The translations under genes were made by a program, and so were the position numbers. A model generated the notes under the pieces. The model saw only the letters and a program-made list of their open reading frames with translations. It searched no databases and was not told the origin of the DNA. A DNA stretch of 64,000 nt from Saprospiraceae bacterium (GTDB taxonomy: Bacteria > Bacteroidota > Bacteroidia > Chitinophagales > Saprospiraceae), in NCBI GenBank assembly GCA_020630955.1, contig JAHDIE010000001.1, positions 107,832 to 171,831 on the forward strand, read 5' to 3'. Below, in pieces: positions 19,530-29,745 of this stretch; positions within the stretch are counted from its first letter, which is position 1, and each line of letters begins with the position of its first letter.

Positions 19530-20857
19530 TGTTTAAAAACACATATCTTAAAAGTTTATTTTTTATTGCAATGGGAGTTTGTATATCCGTATTACTACTC
19601 TCCTACCCCTTCCCCAAATTATATTCTTTAGGAAAATATTTATTGTTTATAATAATTGCATTGACCATAGTTGATTGGTTTTTATTATACATAATAAAGG
19701 ATAAAATACAAATCGAAAGAAAAGTCAATAAAAAACTTTCAATGGGTGACTTACAAAAAATAAATTATGAAATCAGCAATACATTGAGCTATCCATTGGA
19801 TATTGAAATTTTTGATGAGTTCCCTTATCAACTTCAAGAAAGAAGTTTTTCCAAACAGACTCACCTTTACCCACAGTCGGATAAAATATATTCCCATAAT
19901 ATTAGACCATTAAGCCGAGGAGTTTACAATTTTGGAAATGTAAATGCTTTCATTTCAAACTTATACATCGGAATGGTTGAAAGAAAAATATCATTCGAGC
20001 AGAATGCTGATATAGCCGTTGTTCCTTCTATTATTCAAATGAAAAAATATGAATTACAGGTATTTTCAAAAACAGCTTCACTTGCTGGAATAAGAAGAGT
20101 CAGACAAGTGGGTGAAAACGATGAATTTGAACACATAAGAAATTATATTCAGGGAGATAATGTAAAAGCAATCAATTGGAAAGCAACCTCTCGAAATAAT
20201 CAATTGATGGTCAACCAATATCAAAATTCGCGTAGTCAAATGGTCTACAGTATTATTGATAAAGGTAGATCAATGAAAATGCCTTTTAATGGATTAAGTT
20301 TATTAGATCATTCGATCAATGCAGCATTGGTCATTTCAAATATCATTCTAAGAAAGCATGACCGAGCTGGACTCGTAACCTTTTCTGAAAAAATTGGCAA
20401 TATTGTTAAAGCAGAAGCTAATCAGAGTCAATTAGAAAAAATTGGTAATGTACTATACAAACAAACTACTGGATTTCTGGAATCAAACTTTGAATTACTC
20501 TTTTATACATTAAGAAGATACTTGAGCAGAAGGAGTATCATTTTCTTTTACACAAATTTTGAAACACCGATTGATCTAAAACGCAATTTAGCATATCTAA
20601 AATCCATTAATAAAAAACACCTATTGGTTGTAATTTCCTTTATTAATACTGAATTAATTGAAAGTAGCGAAATGATTGCGAGAAACAAGTCAGATATATA
20701 TTATAAAACATTTGCACAAAAAGCTTTGGTAGATAAAGAAAGTTTAATGAACCAATTAAGTATTCATGGAATACAAAATATACTAACAAGACCCGAAGAT
20801 CTAAACATAAAAGTAATCAACAAGTATCTAGAAATTAAAGCCAAAAGAATGAAATAA
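19529..20857 (+). CDS. DUF58 domain-containing protein
   Basis: This 442-residue protein has two N-terminal membrane helices (about 10-60), then a beta-rich domain. The DUF58 signature follows at about 205-225 (EHIRNYIQGDNVKAINWKAT), with a VWA-like C-terminal half in which SIIDKGRSMKMP stands where a MIDAS-like strand is expected. DUF58 proteins are partners of MoxR ATPases. It is the last recognisable gene of the operon, and its start overlaps the moxR stop. An 18-codon hydrophobic open frame begins 4 bp downstream (20861-20917), noted separately. Confidence 0.9.
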   Translation: MFKNTYLKSLFFIAMGVCISVLLLSYPFPKLYSLGKYLLFIIIALTIVDWFLLYIIKDKIQIERKVNKKLSMGDLQKINYEISNTLSYPLDIEIFDEFPYQLQERSFSKQTHLYPQSDKIYSHNIRPLSRGVYNFGNVNAFISNLYIGMVERKISFEQNADIAVVPSIIQMKKYELQVFSKTASLAGIRRVRQVGENDEFEHIRNYIQGDNVKAINWKATSRNNQLMVNQYQNSRSQMVYSIIDKGRSMKMPFNGLSLLDHSINAALVISNIILRKHDRAGLVTFSEKIGNIVKAEANQSQLEKIGNVLYKQTTGFLESNFELLFYTLRRYLSRRSIIFFYTNFETPIDLKRNLAYLKSINKKHLLVVISFINTELIESSEMIARNKSDIYYKTFAQKALVDKESLMNQLSIHGIQNILTRPEDLNIKVINKYLEIKAKRMK

Positions 20858-21254
20858 AAAATGCAAATCTTAAGAATGGCTTTATTATTTTCAATGCTCA
20901 TCATACTATATTTCTAGTTAATTAACTCCGTTGATATTGCTAATGAACACTGTTTTAGAAAACTAATTCAAGACCAAAGCAAACCTTTCACAAACACATT
21001 TATAGTGTAAAATATAGAATGACCAAAGTCAATCAAAAGACTTTAATTACACCGTATAGACAATAGCCGACATATAATTTGAAAATAAATGCCAAAAGCC
21101 AAACAAATATTTGAATTTTCTTTAATACTTGTATTTTTATTTATACTTTGAGTTAAAATCAACATTTCCTTCCAAATAGTTCAATTTTCATTTCAATAAG
21201 CACATGCAAGAATGTGCTTGATTTATCTATTTATTCATTAACAACTAATCAAAA
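20858..21254. other. 397-bp intergenic stretch upstream of the subtilase gene
   Basis: I see no ordinary gene here. At the left edge, 20861-20917 could encode an 18-residue hydrophobic peptide (MQILRM start). Near the right edge there is a perfect 8-bp hairpin, AAGCACAT / ATGTGCTT (21198-21219) with a six-base loop, 36 nt before the subtilase ATG. It lacks a T-run and is therefore more likely a leader structure than a terminator. A loose promoter-like TATACTTTG lies at 21142-21150 without a well-placed -33 element. Confidence 0.4.
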
Positions 21255-22490
21255 ATGAAAAAACACAACTTAAACTTGTTTGTACTCATGCTGGTATTAA
21301 CTACTGCTATCTTTGTGGGATGCCTCAAGGACGATGTAGAAGTTGAACAAATTAATGTTACATCAGATTTAGGATTACAGGCAGAAGCAGAAGTTATTAA
21401 CTATGCGCATAACGTGATTCCAAACGAATATATAGTTGTCTATAAAGACAATGCAATTGCTACCACAAGAGCAAAAGCAGCAGCCAACTATGCAGAAAGA
21501 CAAGCAGTAATGAAAGATGCTGTTAAAAAGACTTTGGTGGACAATAATATTTCAAAAGATAAAATGGGCCATGTGTATGGCACAGTATTAAGTGGGTTTT
21601 CTGCAAAACTTACAGAAAATGAAGTACAAACGTTAAGAAATAATCCAGATATTGCATACATAGAGCAAGATCAAATCTTTACTGTAGCCATGGGAGGACC
21701 TCCTGGTGGTGGCGGTGGCGGCGGTGGCGGCCAAACCATTCCTTGGGGTATAACAAGAGTAGGTGGATCATCTGATGGGACAGGATTAAGAGCTTGGATT
21801 ATTGATTCGGGAATTGACTTAGACCACCCAGACCTAAATGTAAACGTTGGCCTTTCTGAATCATTCCTCGGAGGAAATCAAAGCGACAATCCAGATGATC
21901 AGAATGGTCATGGAACTCATGTTGCAGGTACCGTTGCAGCCATTGATAATACAGAAGGTGTTATTGGTGTTGCAGCCGGAGCTGAAGTTGTTTCAGTAAG
22001 AGTTTTGGACAGAAGAGGAAGTGGCTCTAATTCTGGAGTAATTGCAGGAGTTAATTATGTAGGAGCAAACGCCGCTAGCGGTGATGCTGCAAACATGAGT
22101 TTAGGTGGAGGAGCATCTTCTGCTTTAGACAGCGCTGTATCATCAGCTTCATCTGCATGCCCATTCTCATTGGCTGCTGGAAATGAATCTCAAAACGCTA
22201 ACAATGTATCACCAGCTAGAGTAAATGGCTCAAATATCTATACCGTTTCATCTATGACTTCTACAGATAATTGGTCAAGCTTCTCCAACTATGGAAATCC
22301 ACCAGTTGATTATTGTGCTCCTGGCTCAAGTATCAATTCAACTTGGAAAGGAGGAGGTTACAACACGATTAGTGGAACTTCAATGGCTGCCCCTCATGTT
22401 TGTGGAATCTTATTATTAGGAAATGTAAGCTCAGATGGTACCGTAAATAACGATCCAGATGGAGACGCGGACCCTATTGCACATAAATAA
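21255..22490 (+). CDS. S8 family serine peptidase (subtilisin-like lipoprotein with I9 propeptide)
   Basis: This 411-residue protein has a lipoprotein signal (FVGC, Cys23). An inhibitor I9-type propeptide follows (about 50-145, with IPNEYIVVYKD and IAYIEQDQIF). A glycine-rich linker (about 150-165) leads to the peptidase S8 domain. The catalytic triad is complete: Asp184 (IIDSGIDLDHPD), His219 (NGHGTHVAG) and Ser376 (SGTSMAAPH). The family includes proteinase K-like secreted proteases. It ends shortly after the catalytic serine region without a T9SS domain, so it is probably lipid-anchored at the cell surface or periplasm. A strong terminator follows. Confidence 0.93.
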   Translation: MKKHNLNLFVLMLVLTTAIFVGCLKDDVEVEQINVTSDLGLQAEAEVINYAHNVIPNEYIVVYKDNAIATTRAKAAANYAERQAVMKDAVKKTLVDNNISKDKMGHVYGTVLSGFSAKLTENEVQTLRNNPDIAYIEQDQIFTVAMGGPPGGGGGGGGGQTIPWGITRVGGSSDGTGLRAWIIDSGIDLDHPDLNVNVGLSESFLGGNQSDNPDDQNGHGTHVAGTVAAIDNTEGVIGVAAGAEVVSVRVLDRRGSGSNSGVIAGVNYVGANAASGDAANMSLGGGASSALDSAVSSASSACPFSLAAGNESQNANNVSPARVNGSNIYTVSSMTSTDNWSSFSNYGNPPVDYCAPGSSINSTWKGGGYNTISGTSMAAPHVCGILLLGNVSSDGTVNNDPDGDADPIAHK

Positions 22491-22514
22491 GAATAAGTTA
22501 AATTTGTAAATAGA

Positions 22515-22548
22515 AGGGGAAGCAGGAAACTGCTTCCCCTAATTTTTT
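22515..22548 (+). terminator. Rho-independent terminator after the subtilase gene
   Basis: A perfect 11-bp stem, AGGGGAAGCAG / CTGCTTCCCCT, with a GAAA tetraloop is followed by AATTTTTT. It lies 25 bp past the stop codon and 32 bp before the next ATG, so the following gene may also have a promoter overlapping this hairpin or depend on readthrough. Confidence 0.92.
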
Positions 22549-22579
22549 AAATAATTTTGGCACATTTTTAAGTTTAAAT

Positions 22580-24133
22580 ATGAAATCCAATAGATTCTTT
22601 TTATATCTACTGTCATTTTTAGAAGGTGGTTCCGTCATGGTTTGTGAGTTGGTAGGTGCAAAAATGCTAGCTCCATTTTTTGGCACCTCTCTCTATGTTT
22701 GGGCTGCCGCATTGGGTCTAACACTTGGTGGTTTGACAGCAGGATATTTTCTCGGGGGTCGCCTTTCGGCCAAATATGCCAATGATGTAAGACTACTATA
22801 TTATGTTTTAATAGCAGCTGCATTTTTTTTAATTCTGATGCCAATCACCAGCAAATGGATAATGGCTGCTACCATAGATCTAAACTTACAAACAGGAGCC
22901 ATTTTATCTCTTTTGGTATTTATGGTTCCTCCTTTAGTCTTCATGGGCATGACCTCACCTATCATCATTAATCTGTTGACCAATGATGTAGATTATGCAG
23001 GAAATAGTGCCGGAAATGTTTATGCCATTTCTACCCTGGGAGGGATTTTAATGACTTTCCTTATGGGATTTTATATCATTCCCAACTTTGGAATTACAAA
23101 ACCAGCGATAGTGACTGGAATTACATTGGCCTCTTTACCAATTTTTTCTCTTTTAAAAATTCAGAAGAATATAGCATTTGTTGCCTTGGTAATTGTATTT
23201 GGTTTGGGCGCTGCAAAATTTAACGACCAGACCAGCTATCCAGACAACTACTCAGTACTCTATGAGTCTGAAGGAATTTTAGGGCAGATAAAAGTAGTAG
23301 ATCACCCATCTTATGATATTACTACAGATGCCAAAATGGGAAGAGGACTTATTGTAAACAATACACTTCAAACTTATGTTGGAGCAGATCAAAATTATCA
23401 ATATAGTATTTGGAGTTGGGCTAATTATTTTCCGACTGCAGCTAGTATATTTCCAAAAGGAAGTAAAGTTTTGTTACTAGGATTAGGTGGTGGCACCATT
23501 GTAAAGCAGTTCAATAGAATGGGTTTTGATGTTGATGTAGTTGAAATCGACCAAAGGATATGGGATGTCTCCGTCGAGTACTTCAAGATGGACCCTAATA
23601 CAAAGGTTTACATTGATGATGCGAGGCATTTTGTAAAAACATCACAACAAAAATACGACATTATAGTCTATGATACATTTCTCAGCGAATCTGTTCCCGA
23701 GCATTTGTTAACCATAGATGGGTTTAAAGATGCAAGAAAAATTCTTAACCCAAATGGAATGATTATGGCTAATTTCTACGGATATTTAAAAGGTGAAACT
23801 GGCAAAGCAGCAAGGTCAGTTTACAAAACATTTATTGAATCGGGATTTAAAACGGAAATTTTAGCAACACCAGGAACAGAACAAACAAGGAATTTGATAT
23901 TTTTAGCCAGCGACGAAGAGAAAAATTTCTCAAAAGCAAATTACGAAGAACCCGGTTTTAATAAAATAGCTAACCTCTATGACCATTTAATTGATACCCA
24001 TCTTTTAAAAACTGATGATGTAGAAGTACTTACTGACGAAAAACCTAGGCTTTCAAAACTATATGCAAAAGCTGCTTCAGGATGGAAAAAAAGTTACAAT
24101 GCCTATTATCGGAAATACTTTCCAATAAATTAA
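22580..24133 (+). CDS. Fused MFS-like membrane domain / spermidine synthase-like protein
   Basis: This 517-residue protein has about six to seven membrane helices (residues 1-210, with EGGSVMVCELVGAKMLAPFFG), then a soluble Rossmann methyltransferase-fold domain (about 215-460). That domain has the spermidine synthase glycine motif LLLGLGGGTI, the acidic VVEIDQRIW strand and YIDDARHFV. Fused proteins of this kind are widespread; aminopropyltransferase activity is assumed from the fold and not proven. No speD or other polyamine gene is adjacent. Confidence 0.85.
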   Translation: MKSNRFFLYLLSFLEGGSVMVCELVGAKMLAPFFGTSLYVWAAALGLTLGGLTAGYFLGGRLSAKYANDVRLLYYVLIAAAFFLILMPITSKWIMAATIDLNLQTGAILSLLVFMVPPLVFMGMTSPIIINLLTNDVDYAGNSAGNVYAISTLGGILMTFLMGFYIIPNFGITKPAIVTGITLASLPIFSLLKIQKNIAFVALVIVFGLGAAKFNDQTSYPDNYSVLYESEGILGQIKVVDHPSYDITTDAKMGRGLIVNNTLQTYVGADQNYQYSIWSWANYFPTAASIFPKGSKVLLLGLGGGTIVKQFNRMGFDVDVVEIDQRIWDVSVEYFKMDPNTKVYIDDARHFVKTSQQKYDIIVYDTFLSESVPEHLLTIDGFKDARKILNPNGMIMANFYGYLKGETGKAARSVYKTFIESGFKTEILATPGTEQTRNLIFLASDEEKNFSKANYEEPGFNKIANLYDHLIDTHLLKTDDVEVLTDEKPRLSKLYAKAASGWKKSYNAYYRKYFPIN

Positions 24134-24270
24134 TTTGACCTTTTGCTTAAGTATTTATACTGATTAAATTTAATAGTAAAGGCACCTTGCCAGGTATTAT
24201 GATTACCTAAAGTAATTTATATCCAACACAATCATTATCTTGCTTTGCAAACTAAAGAAAGCAGTATCCC

Positions 24271-26217
24271 ATGAATAATTCCAAGATTGACAAACGAATT
24301 AGTCAATATCCAAAAAGTCTTGAGTATCAAATAAAATCCTACGAGAAAATTCCAGTAGAATTATTTAATGACTCAAAAGATGGCAGTATCTATATTGCAA
24401 ATTTGATTGCAAGAGCAATTAGAGAAAAGCAAGAGCATGATGAGAATATTGTTCTAGGTTTAGCTACAGGATCATCACCATTGATGGTCTATGCAGAATT
24501 AATTAGACTGCATAAAGAAGAAGAGCTCAGTTTTCAAAACGTTATTACTTTTAATCTTGATGAATATTATCCGCTAGACCCTAGTCGGTTGGAAAGTTAT
24601 GACTATTTCATGCATCATTATTTTTTCGACCACATCGATATACTCGAAGAAAATATAAACATCCCAAAAGGAGATCTGAAACTTTCCGAAGTTAAAAAGT
24701 ATTGCAATAATTACGAAAAGAAAATTCATCTTGCAGGAGGAATAGATATTCAACTCCTAGGAATCGGAAGATCTGGACACATTGGATTTAATGAACCAGG
24801 ATCCGAAGATAATACACTTACAAGACTGGTGCGACTTGATAACTTAACGAGACATGACGCATCTGACGATTTTGGCGGTCTTGAGAAAGTACCTTATGAA
24901 GCCATCACAATGGGAGTTAAAACAATTCTTAATGCCAAAGAAATATATATTATGGCTTGGGGCCAACACAAAGCCGATATTGTGAAAGAAGCTATTGAGG
25001 GTAAGCCCTCAGCTTTCATCCCATCAACATTCTTACAGCAACATGCAAATGTTCGTTTTTATATGGACACAGCCGCTGCCAATAAACTAACAAGAGTACA
25101 AACGCCATGGAAAGTGGGATCTTGTAAATGGGATGAAGATTTAGCAACAAAAGCAGTAATCTGGTTGTCGCAATTGGTCAACAAACCTATCTTAAAACTC
25201 ACTGACGAAGACTATAATGAATACGGCTTGAGTGAACTCATTTTAAATCAAACCAATGCCTACCAGCTAAATATAAAAATATTCAATAGATTACAACACA
25301 CGATCACAGGATGGCCAGGTGGAAAACCGAATACCGATGATAGCCAAAGACCAGAACGTGCAAATCCTAAAAAGAAAAGAGTTTTACTTTTTAGTCCACA
25401 CCCAGATGATGATGTAATCTCAATGGGTGGAACTTTTTTAAGACTTGTAGAACAAGGTCATGAAGTTCATGTGGCGTATCAAACTTCTGGAAATACTGCT
25501 GTACATGACCATGACGCTTTGAGATATCTTGAATTCTATGAAGATTTTCACAATACTGTAATAGGCAAAAGTGTAAAATCAAAATCATTCAGAGACTTAG
25601 AAAAACTATTAGCCAATGCAAACAATCACAAAATCACACAAGCCCTAAAAGACACCAAAGGACTAATAAGAAGAGGTGAAGCAAGAGCAGGTGCAAGATT
25701 TTGTGGTGTGCCAGATGAAAGAATACATTTTATGGATATGCCATTTTATGAAGCTGAAAGCTCAAAAAAAAGAATGCTATCCGAGGCAGACATTTCACTG
25801 ACCATGGACCTTATCAAAAAAATCAAACCACACCAAGTATTTGCAGCCGGAGACCTTGCAGACCCACATGGCACTCATCGAGTTTGTTTGAATGCAGTCA
25901 TTGAGGCACTCACCAGAATGAAAGGAAAAAAGTGGATTAAAGATTGTTGGCTTTGGCTTTACAGAGGTGCATGGCAAGAATTTGATATCAATGAAATTGA
26001 AATGTGTGTCCCACTATCTCCAAATGAATTAATCAAAAAGAGAAATGCAATATTCTTGCATCAATCACAAAAAGATAGACCGGTTTTCCCAGGGGAAGAT
26101 GAAAGAGAATTTTGGCAGAGAGCTGAAGATCGAACAAGAAAAACAGCAGAAGAATATCGAGAATTAGGATTTGCCGAATATGAAGCGATGGAGGCTTTCA
26201 GAAGATGGCATTACTAA
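24271..26217 (+). CDS. nagB: Glucosamine-6-phosphate deaminase fused to PIG-L/LmbE-type deacetylase
   Basis: A 648-residue two-domain enzyme. Residues about 20-290 are NagB (isomerising deamination of glucosamine-6-phosphate to fructose-6-phosphate): LATGSSP, FNLDEYYPL and GHIGFNEPGS (His170). The residue two before this His is Ser168, where E. coli NagB has Asp141 of its catalytic triad. Residues about 365-600 are a PIG-L domain with zinc motifs PHPDDD (His377, Asp379, Asp380) and HGTH (His533, His536), the family that deacetylates N-acetylglucosamine groups. The fusion is recurrent in Bacteroidota, often annotated as NagB. It may couple deacetylation and deamination in amino-sugar use; that is inference. 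It is transcribed alone. Confidence 0.9.
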   Translation: MNNSKIDKRISQYPKSLEYQIKSYEKIPVELFNDSKDGSIYIANLIARAIREKQEHDENIVLGLATGSSPLMVYAELIRLHKEEELSFQNVITFNLDEYYPLDPSRLESYDYFMHHYFFDHIDILEENINIPKGDLKLSEVKKYCNNYEKKIHLAGGIDIQLLGIGRSGHIGFNEPGSEDNTLTRLVRLDNLTRHDASDDFGGLEKVPYEAITMGVKTILNAKEIYIMAWGQHKADIVKEAIEGKPSAFIPSTFLQQHANVRFYMDTAAANKLTRVQTPWKVGSCKWDEDLATKAVIWLSQLVNKPILKLTDEDYNEYGLSELILNQTNAYQLNIKIFNRLQHTITGWPGGKPNTDDSQRPERANPKKKRVLLFSPHPDDDVISMGGTFLRLVEQGHEVHVAYQTSGNTAVHDHDALRYLEFYEDFHNTVIGKSVKSKSFRDLEKLLANANNHKITQALKDTKGLIRRGEARAGARFCGVPDERIHFMDMPFYEAESSKKRMLSEADISLTMDLIKKIKPHQVFAAGDLADPHGTHRVCLNAVIEALTRMKGKKWIKDCWLWLYRGAWQEFDINEIEMCVPLSPNELIKKRNAIFLHQSQKDRPVFPGEDEREFWQRAEDRTRKTAEEYRELGFAEYEAMEAFRRWHY

Positions 26218-26227
26218 TTAAACAGAT

Positions 26228-26268
26228 AGGCACTAAAATCTAATTCAAATATTGAAATTTTAGTTCCT
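26228..26268 (+). terminator. Imperfect stem-loop after the nagB fusion gene
   Basis: AGGCACTAAAAT pairs with ATTTTAGTTCCT (12 positions, one C-T mismatch) around a loop of about 17 nt, starting 11 bp after the stop codon. There is no immediate T-run, only a T-rich stretch 8 bp later, so it may stabilise the 3' end rather than terminate. The remaining intergenic DNA to 26476 is AT-rich. It contains TACATTTG (26348-26355) without a correctly spaced TTG. Confidence 0.45.
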
Positions 26269-26476
26269 ATTCATTATTTTTGCTTTACACATTTCAAAAT
26301 CTCCATTTTCAAATTTAGTTAATCTAGAAATAATTTGTAAGTCAAATTACATTTGTAAACACTTTGACATAATTACATTGTTAAGGTGTTAACAATTAGT
26401 ATCATTATTGTTTAAAATAAAAGCAATAGTGGTTATTTTTATTGACCTCAAATAATATTTAAAAGTAAATACTACC

Positions 26477-29400
26477 ATGCAATTAAGAACTTTTTTAAAA
26501 CTAATTGCAACTTCCCTTTTGTTTTTTTATTTCACTTTAGCCAATGCACAGGACTACCTCGGCTATCAATATACTTCAGACAAAACCTTTGAAGAAATTG
26601 TACAGATTGCCGAAGAATATTTTGAAGTAGTCGGCAAAGGAAAAGGTGTCGGTTACAAACAATTTAAAAGATGGGAATATTGGAACAGACGAAATCTCGA
26701 TGAAAATGGTAGAGTGATTACTAATCACCACAAACTAAAAGAATTAAACAAATTTAAATCCCAAAATCCAAATACCAGATCCATTGGATCAACCTTTACG
26801 GAAATGGGACCGGAATCGGCTACCAACACAAGTACTTGGTCTTCACACATAGGTAGAGTTACATCGATTGGGCTTGATCCAAATGATGAAAATCATATTA
26901 TTGTGGGATCATCCTCTGGTGGAGTTTGGAGAACCGATGATTTTGCTGGAAGTTGGACTCCCCTTTTCGATGAGGAAACATTTCTCGATGTCTTTGCCCT
27001 GGAGATAAGTCATTCTAATGCTGATCATTATTTTGTTGGCACCAATGGAGGAGGAGTATTAAAATCAACAGATGCTGGCGCAACATGGAATTCAACAAAT
27101 GGAATTTCTACTAACGATGTAATCAACACATTGGTTATGCATCCTACCGATCCAAACACCCTATTTGCAATAGGTCGATGGGCAGGAAAAGTATATCGCT
27201 CAACAGATGGCGGAGACAACTGGAGTACAGAATTAGATGTTTCTGGACAATTGTACGATTTAGAATTCAAGCCAGGAAATCCAGAAATTGTTTACGTTTC
27301 AGGAAAAGGAACAGTTCACAAATCCACGAATGGAGGTAACTCTTTTTCTGAAATTACCGGTGGCCCTTGGACATCTTCTGGAGTTATTATGATGGGAGTC
27401 ACACCTAATGACGACAATTACCTTTATCTTCTACAAGAAAAAGGTGGTGGCTTTGAAGCTTTATATTTATCAATTGATGAAGGAGCAACTTTTACAACTC
27501 AGTCAAATGATGATTGCAATTGCAATAATATTATGGGTTATAATCCCAATGAAAATGGTGGTCAAGCACCTAGAGATATGGATATCATCGTTTCCCCGAC
27601 AAACAAAACAATCGTTCATGTTGCTGGTGTCGAAACTTGGAAATCAACAAACTCAGGAGTCGATTGGGATGTAACCACAAGCTGGATAGTTGATGACAAT
27701 CTACCATTCATTCACGCAGATTGTGATATTTTAATTTATCATGATAATAAAATATTTGCTGGAACAGATGGAGGGATTTTTTATTCAAATGATGATGCAG
27801 ATAGCTTTACCGATCTTACCACTGGATTAGGAATTAGAGAATTTTATAGAATTGGTGCTTCAGAAACTGAACTTGATAGAGTTTCAGGTGGTTCTCAAGA
27901 CAATGGAACAGGCGTGATCAAGGCGGGAATTTGGTATGACTTTGTTGGAGCAGATGGAATGGAAACTTTTATCAATCATTCCAATGAAGACATCATCTAC
28001 ACTTGCATTCAATTTGGAGGTCTTTACAAAACAACCAACGGAGGAAATACTGTTTTTTCTCCAAACCAACCAGCTGGAAGTGGTGCTTGGGTTACTCCTT
28101 TAGAACAAGACCCAATTGACGACAATACTTTATACATTGGAGAAGAACATCTTTGGAAATCAGAAGACGGTGCAAGCAATTGGACTCAAATTTCAAACAT
28201 AACAACAGCCAATGCCAACGATGATTTAATCAAAGAAGTTAAAATAGCACCTACTAATTCTGATATCATTTACCTAGCATACAATAAACAATTATTCAAG
28301 ACAACAAATGGTGGCACAAGTTGGAGTGATGTTTCTCCTAGTCCTAATTTTTCAGCAGTAAACTATATTGCAATTCATCCCAATGATGAAAACAGAGTTG
28401 CTGTTACTCTTTCTGGTGTTTCAGAAAAAATAATGGAAACAACGGATGGTGGTACAACATGGACCAATATTACTTTTAATCTTCCTTCCATTGGAGCAGA
28501 ATGTGTAGCCTATGAAGCAGATGAAAATGAAGGAATGTATATTGGGATGAACCCTGGATTATATTATAAAGATAATATCAGCGGAAATTCCTGGTCTAAT
28601 GTCAGTGGTAATCTTCCAAACGTTGCTGTTGTTGAAGTTGAAATTAGAAATGACATCCTCTATACAGGTACATATGGAAGAGGTCTCTGGAGAAATCCTC
28701 TCTCATCTTCAACAGGCAATTATACTTGCGAAGATGCTCAGGATATTGGAGCCTGCGGATCATACACTACCCTTACCATTGATGAAGGAAACGGAGCTTC
28801 GCAAACAGATGCAAGCCATGCAGTATGGTACAAGTTTACTCCAGACTTTACTGGATCAATCAATATTTCATCTTGCAACGAAGGTGTAGACACTCGACTA
28901 TGGATTCATGGAGGAGACTGTAATAACCTTACTGTAATAGCATCCAGCGATAGCGATTGTGAAGTCGGTCCCGGTCAGGCAATGAATGCTTCTTCAATTA
29001 TAAATCTTGAGGTCACACAAGGGGTACCTATTTACCTAGAGTGGGATAATTTTGGATCTATTGAATCCTTTACTTTTGAATTGGATTTTAATTTAAATTT
29101 TTCATGTTCAGAAGCAATCGATATTGGACCTGGAACTTACACCACTGTTCCTATGACCTTGTGCGGAGGAGGAACTGGTGCATCACAAAGCGGCGCTACC
29201 AATGCAGTATGGTATGCATTTACAGCACCTGGACCAGGAACCATTGATGTTTACTCTTGTGATGGTGGTATAGATACAAGGCTTTGGATTTACGAAGGTG
29301 GTTGTGGAAACTTAAATCTCGTGGGATCAAGCGATGATGATTGCCAAATGGGACCAGGACAAAACAACTATGCTTCTGAAGTATTGGGTCTTACCATAGA

Positions 29401-29737
29401 GGACGATCAGGTATTGTATATACAATGGGATGATAGATGGTCGCCTGCAAGTTTTGAGTTTGTTATCGAATTTGAGAGCAGTTGTGTTTCAGAATTTTCC
29501 TTTGCCAATGGTAATCCATTGACTGGAATACAAAATTCTAACGCAGACTATGAAACAAATGGTATCATAGAATCAAATCAGGCTATTGTGCAACCAGCAG
29601 AAGTTGAATATGATTCAGGAACATCTATAGAACTCCTTGAAGGATTTGAAGTTCGGACCGGTGCTGTTTTTACCGCATTCATAGATGGTTGCGGAAATCT
29701 AATACTTCCTGGACAATCTGAAGAAAAAGATCAATAA
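26477..29737 (+). CDS. Secreted BNR/VPS10-like propeller protein with two C-terminal sandwich domains and GCX tail (copy 1)
   Basis: This 1086-residue protein with a signal peptide carries a propeller region (about 100-740) rich in Asp-box motifs (STDAGATW, STDGGDNW, TTDGGTTW). Two beta-sandwich repeats follow (about 745-870 and 875-1000), each with a WYxF core and DTRLWI motif (ASHAVWYKFTP, TNAVWYAFTAPGPG). The C-terminal about 75 residues form a GCX/coat-hanger type domain (NADYETNGIIES, SGTSIELLEGFEV, FIDGCGN). Propellers of this type occur in sortilin-like and sialidase-like proteins. No catalytic residues can be assigned, so enzymatic activity is open. The next gene is a full-length paralog. 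The GCX tail suggests surface export. Confidence 0.8.
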   Translation: MQLRTFLKLIATSLLFFYFTLANAQDYLGYQYTSDKTFEEIVQIAEEYFEVVGKGKGVGYKQFKRWEYWNRRNLDENGRVITNHHKLKELNKFKSQNPNTRSIGSTFTEMGPESATNTSTWSSHIGRVTSIGLDPNDENHIIVGSSSGGVWRTDDFAGSWTPLFDEETFLDVFALEISHSNADHYFVGTNGGGVLKSTDAGATWNSTNGISTNDVINTLVMHPTDPNTLFAIGRWAGKVYRSTDGGDNWSTELDVSGQLYDLEFKPGNPEIVYVSGKGTVHKSTNGGNSFSEITGGPWTSSGVIMMGVTPNDDNYLYLLQEKGGGFEALYLSIDEGATFTTQSNDDCNCNNIMGYNPNENGGQAPRDMDIIVSPTNKTIVHVAGVETWKSTNSGVDWDVTTSWIVDDNLPFIHADCDILIYHDNKIFAGTDGGIFYSNDDADSFTDLTTGLGIREFYRIGASETELDRVSGGSQDNGTGVIKAGIWYDFVGADGMETFINHSNEDIIYTCIQFGGLYKTTNGGNTVFSPNQPAGSGAWVTPLEQDPIDDNTLYIGEEHLWKSEDGASNWTQISNITTANANDDLIKEVKIAPTNSDIIYLAYNKQLFKTTNGGTSWSDVSPSPNFSAVNYIAIHPNDENRVAVTLSGVSEKIMETTDGGTTWTNITFNLPSIGAECVAYEADENEGMYIGMNPGLYYKDNISGNSWSNVSGNLPNVAVVEVEIRNDILYTGTYGRGLWRNPLSSSTGNYTCEDAQDIGACGSYTTLTIDEGNGASQTDASHAVWYKFTPDFTGSINISSCNEGVDTRLWIHGGDCNNLTVIASSDSDCEVGPGQAMNASSIINLEVTQGVPIYLEWDNFGSIESFTFELDFNLNFSCSEAIDIGPGTYTTVPMTLCGGGTGASQSGATNAVWYAFTAPGPGTIDVYSCDGGIDTRLWIYEGGCGNLNLVGSSDDDCQMGPGQNNYASEVLGLTIEDDQVLYIQWDDRWSPASFEFVIEFESSCVSEFSFANGNPLTGIQNSNADYETNGIIESNQAIVQPAEVEYDSGTSIELLEGFEVRTGAVFTAFIDGCGNLILPGQSEEKDQ

Positions 29738-29745
29738 TCAGGACA

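Noticed and set aside
21198-21219. Hairpin AAGCACAT/ATGTGCTT as a terminator
   Set aside because: No T-run follows and it lies in the leader just before the subtilase start rather than after a gene.
26348-26355. TACATTTG as promoter of BNR copy 1
   Set aside because: The -7 box matches but no TTG occurs 19-21 bp upstream, so I do not list it as a promoter.
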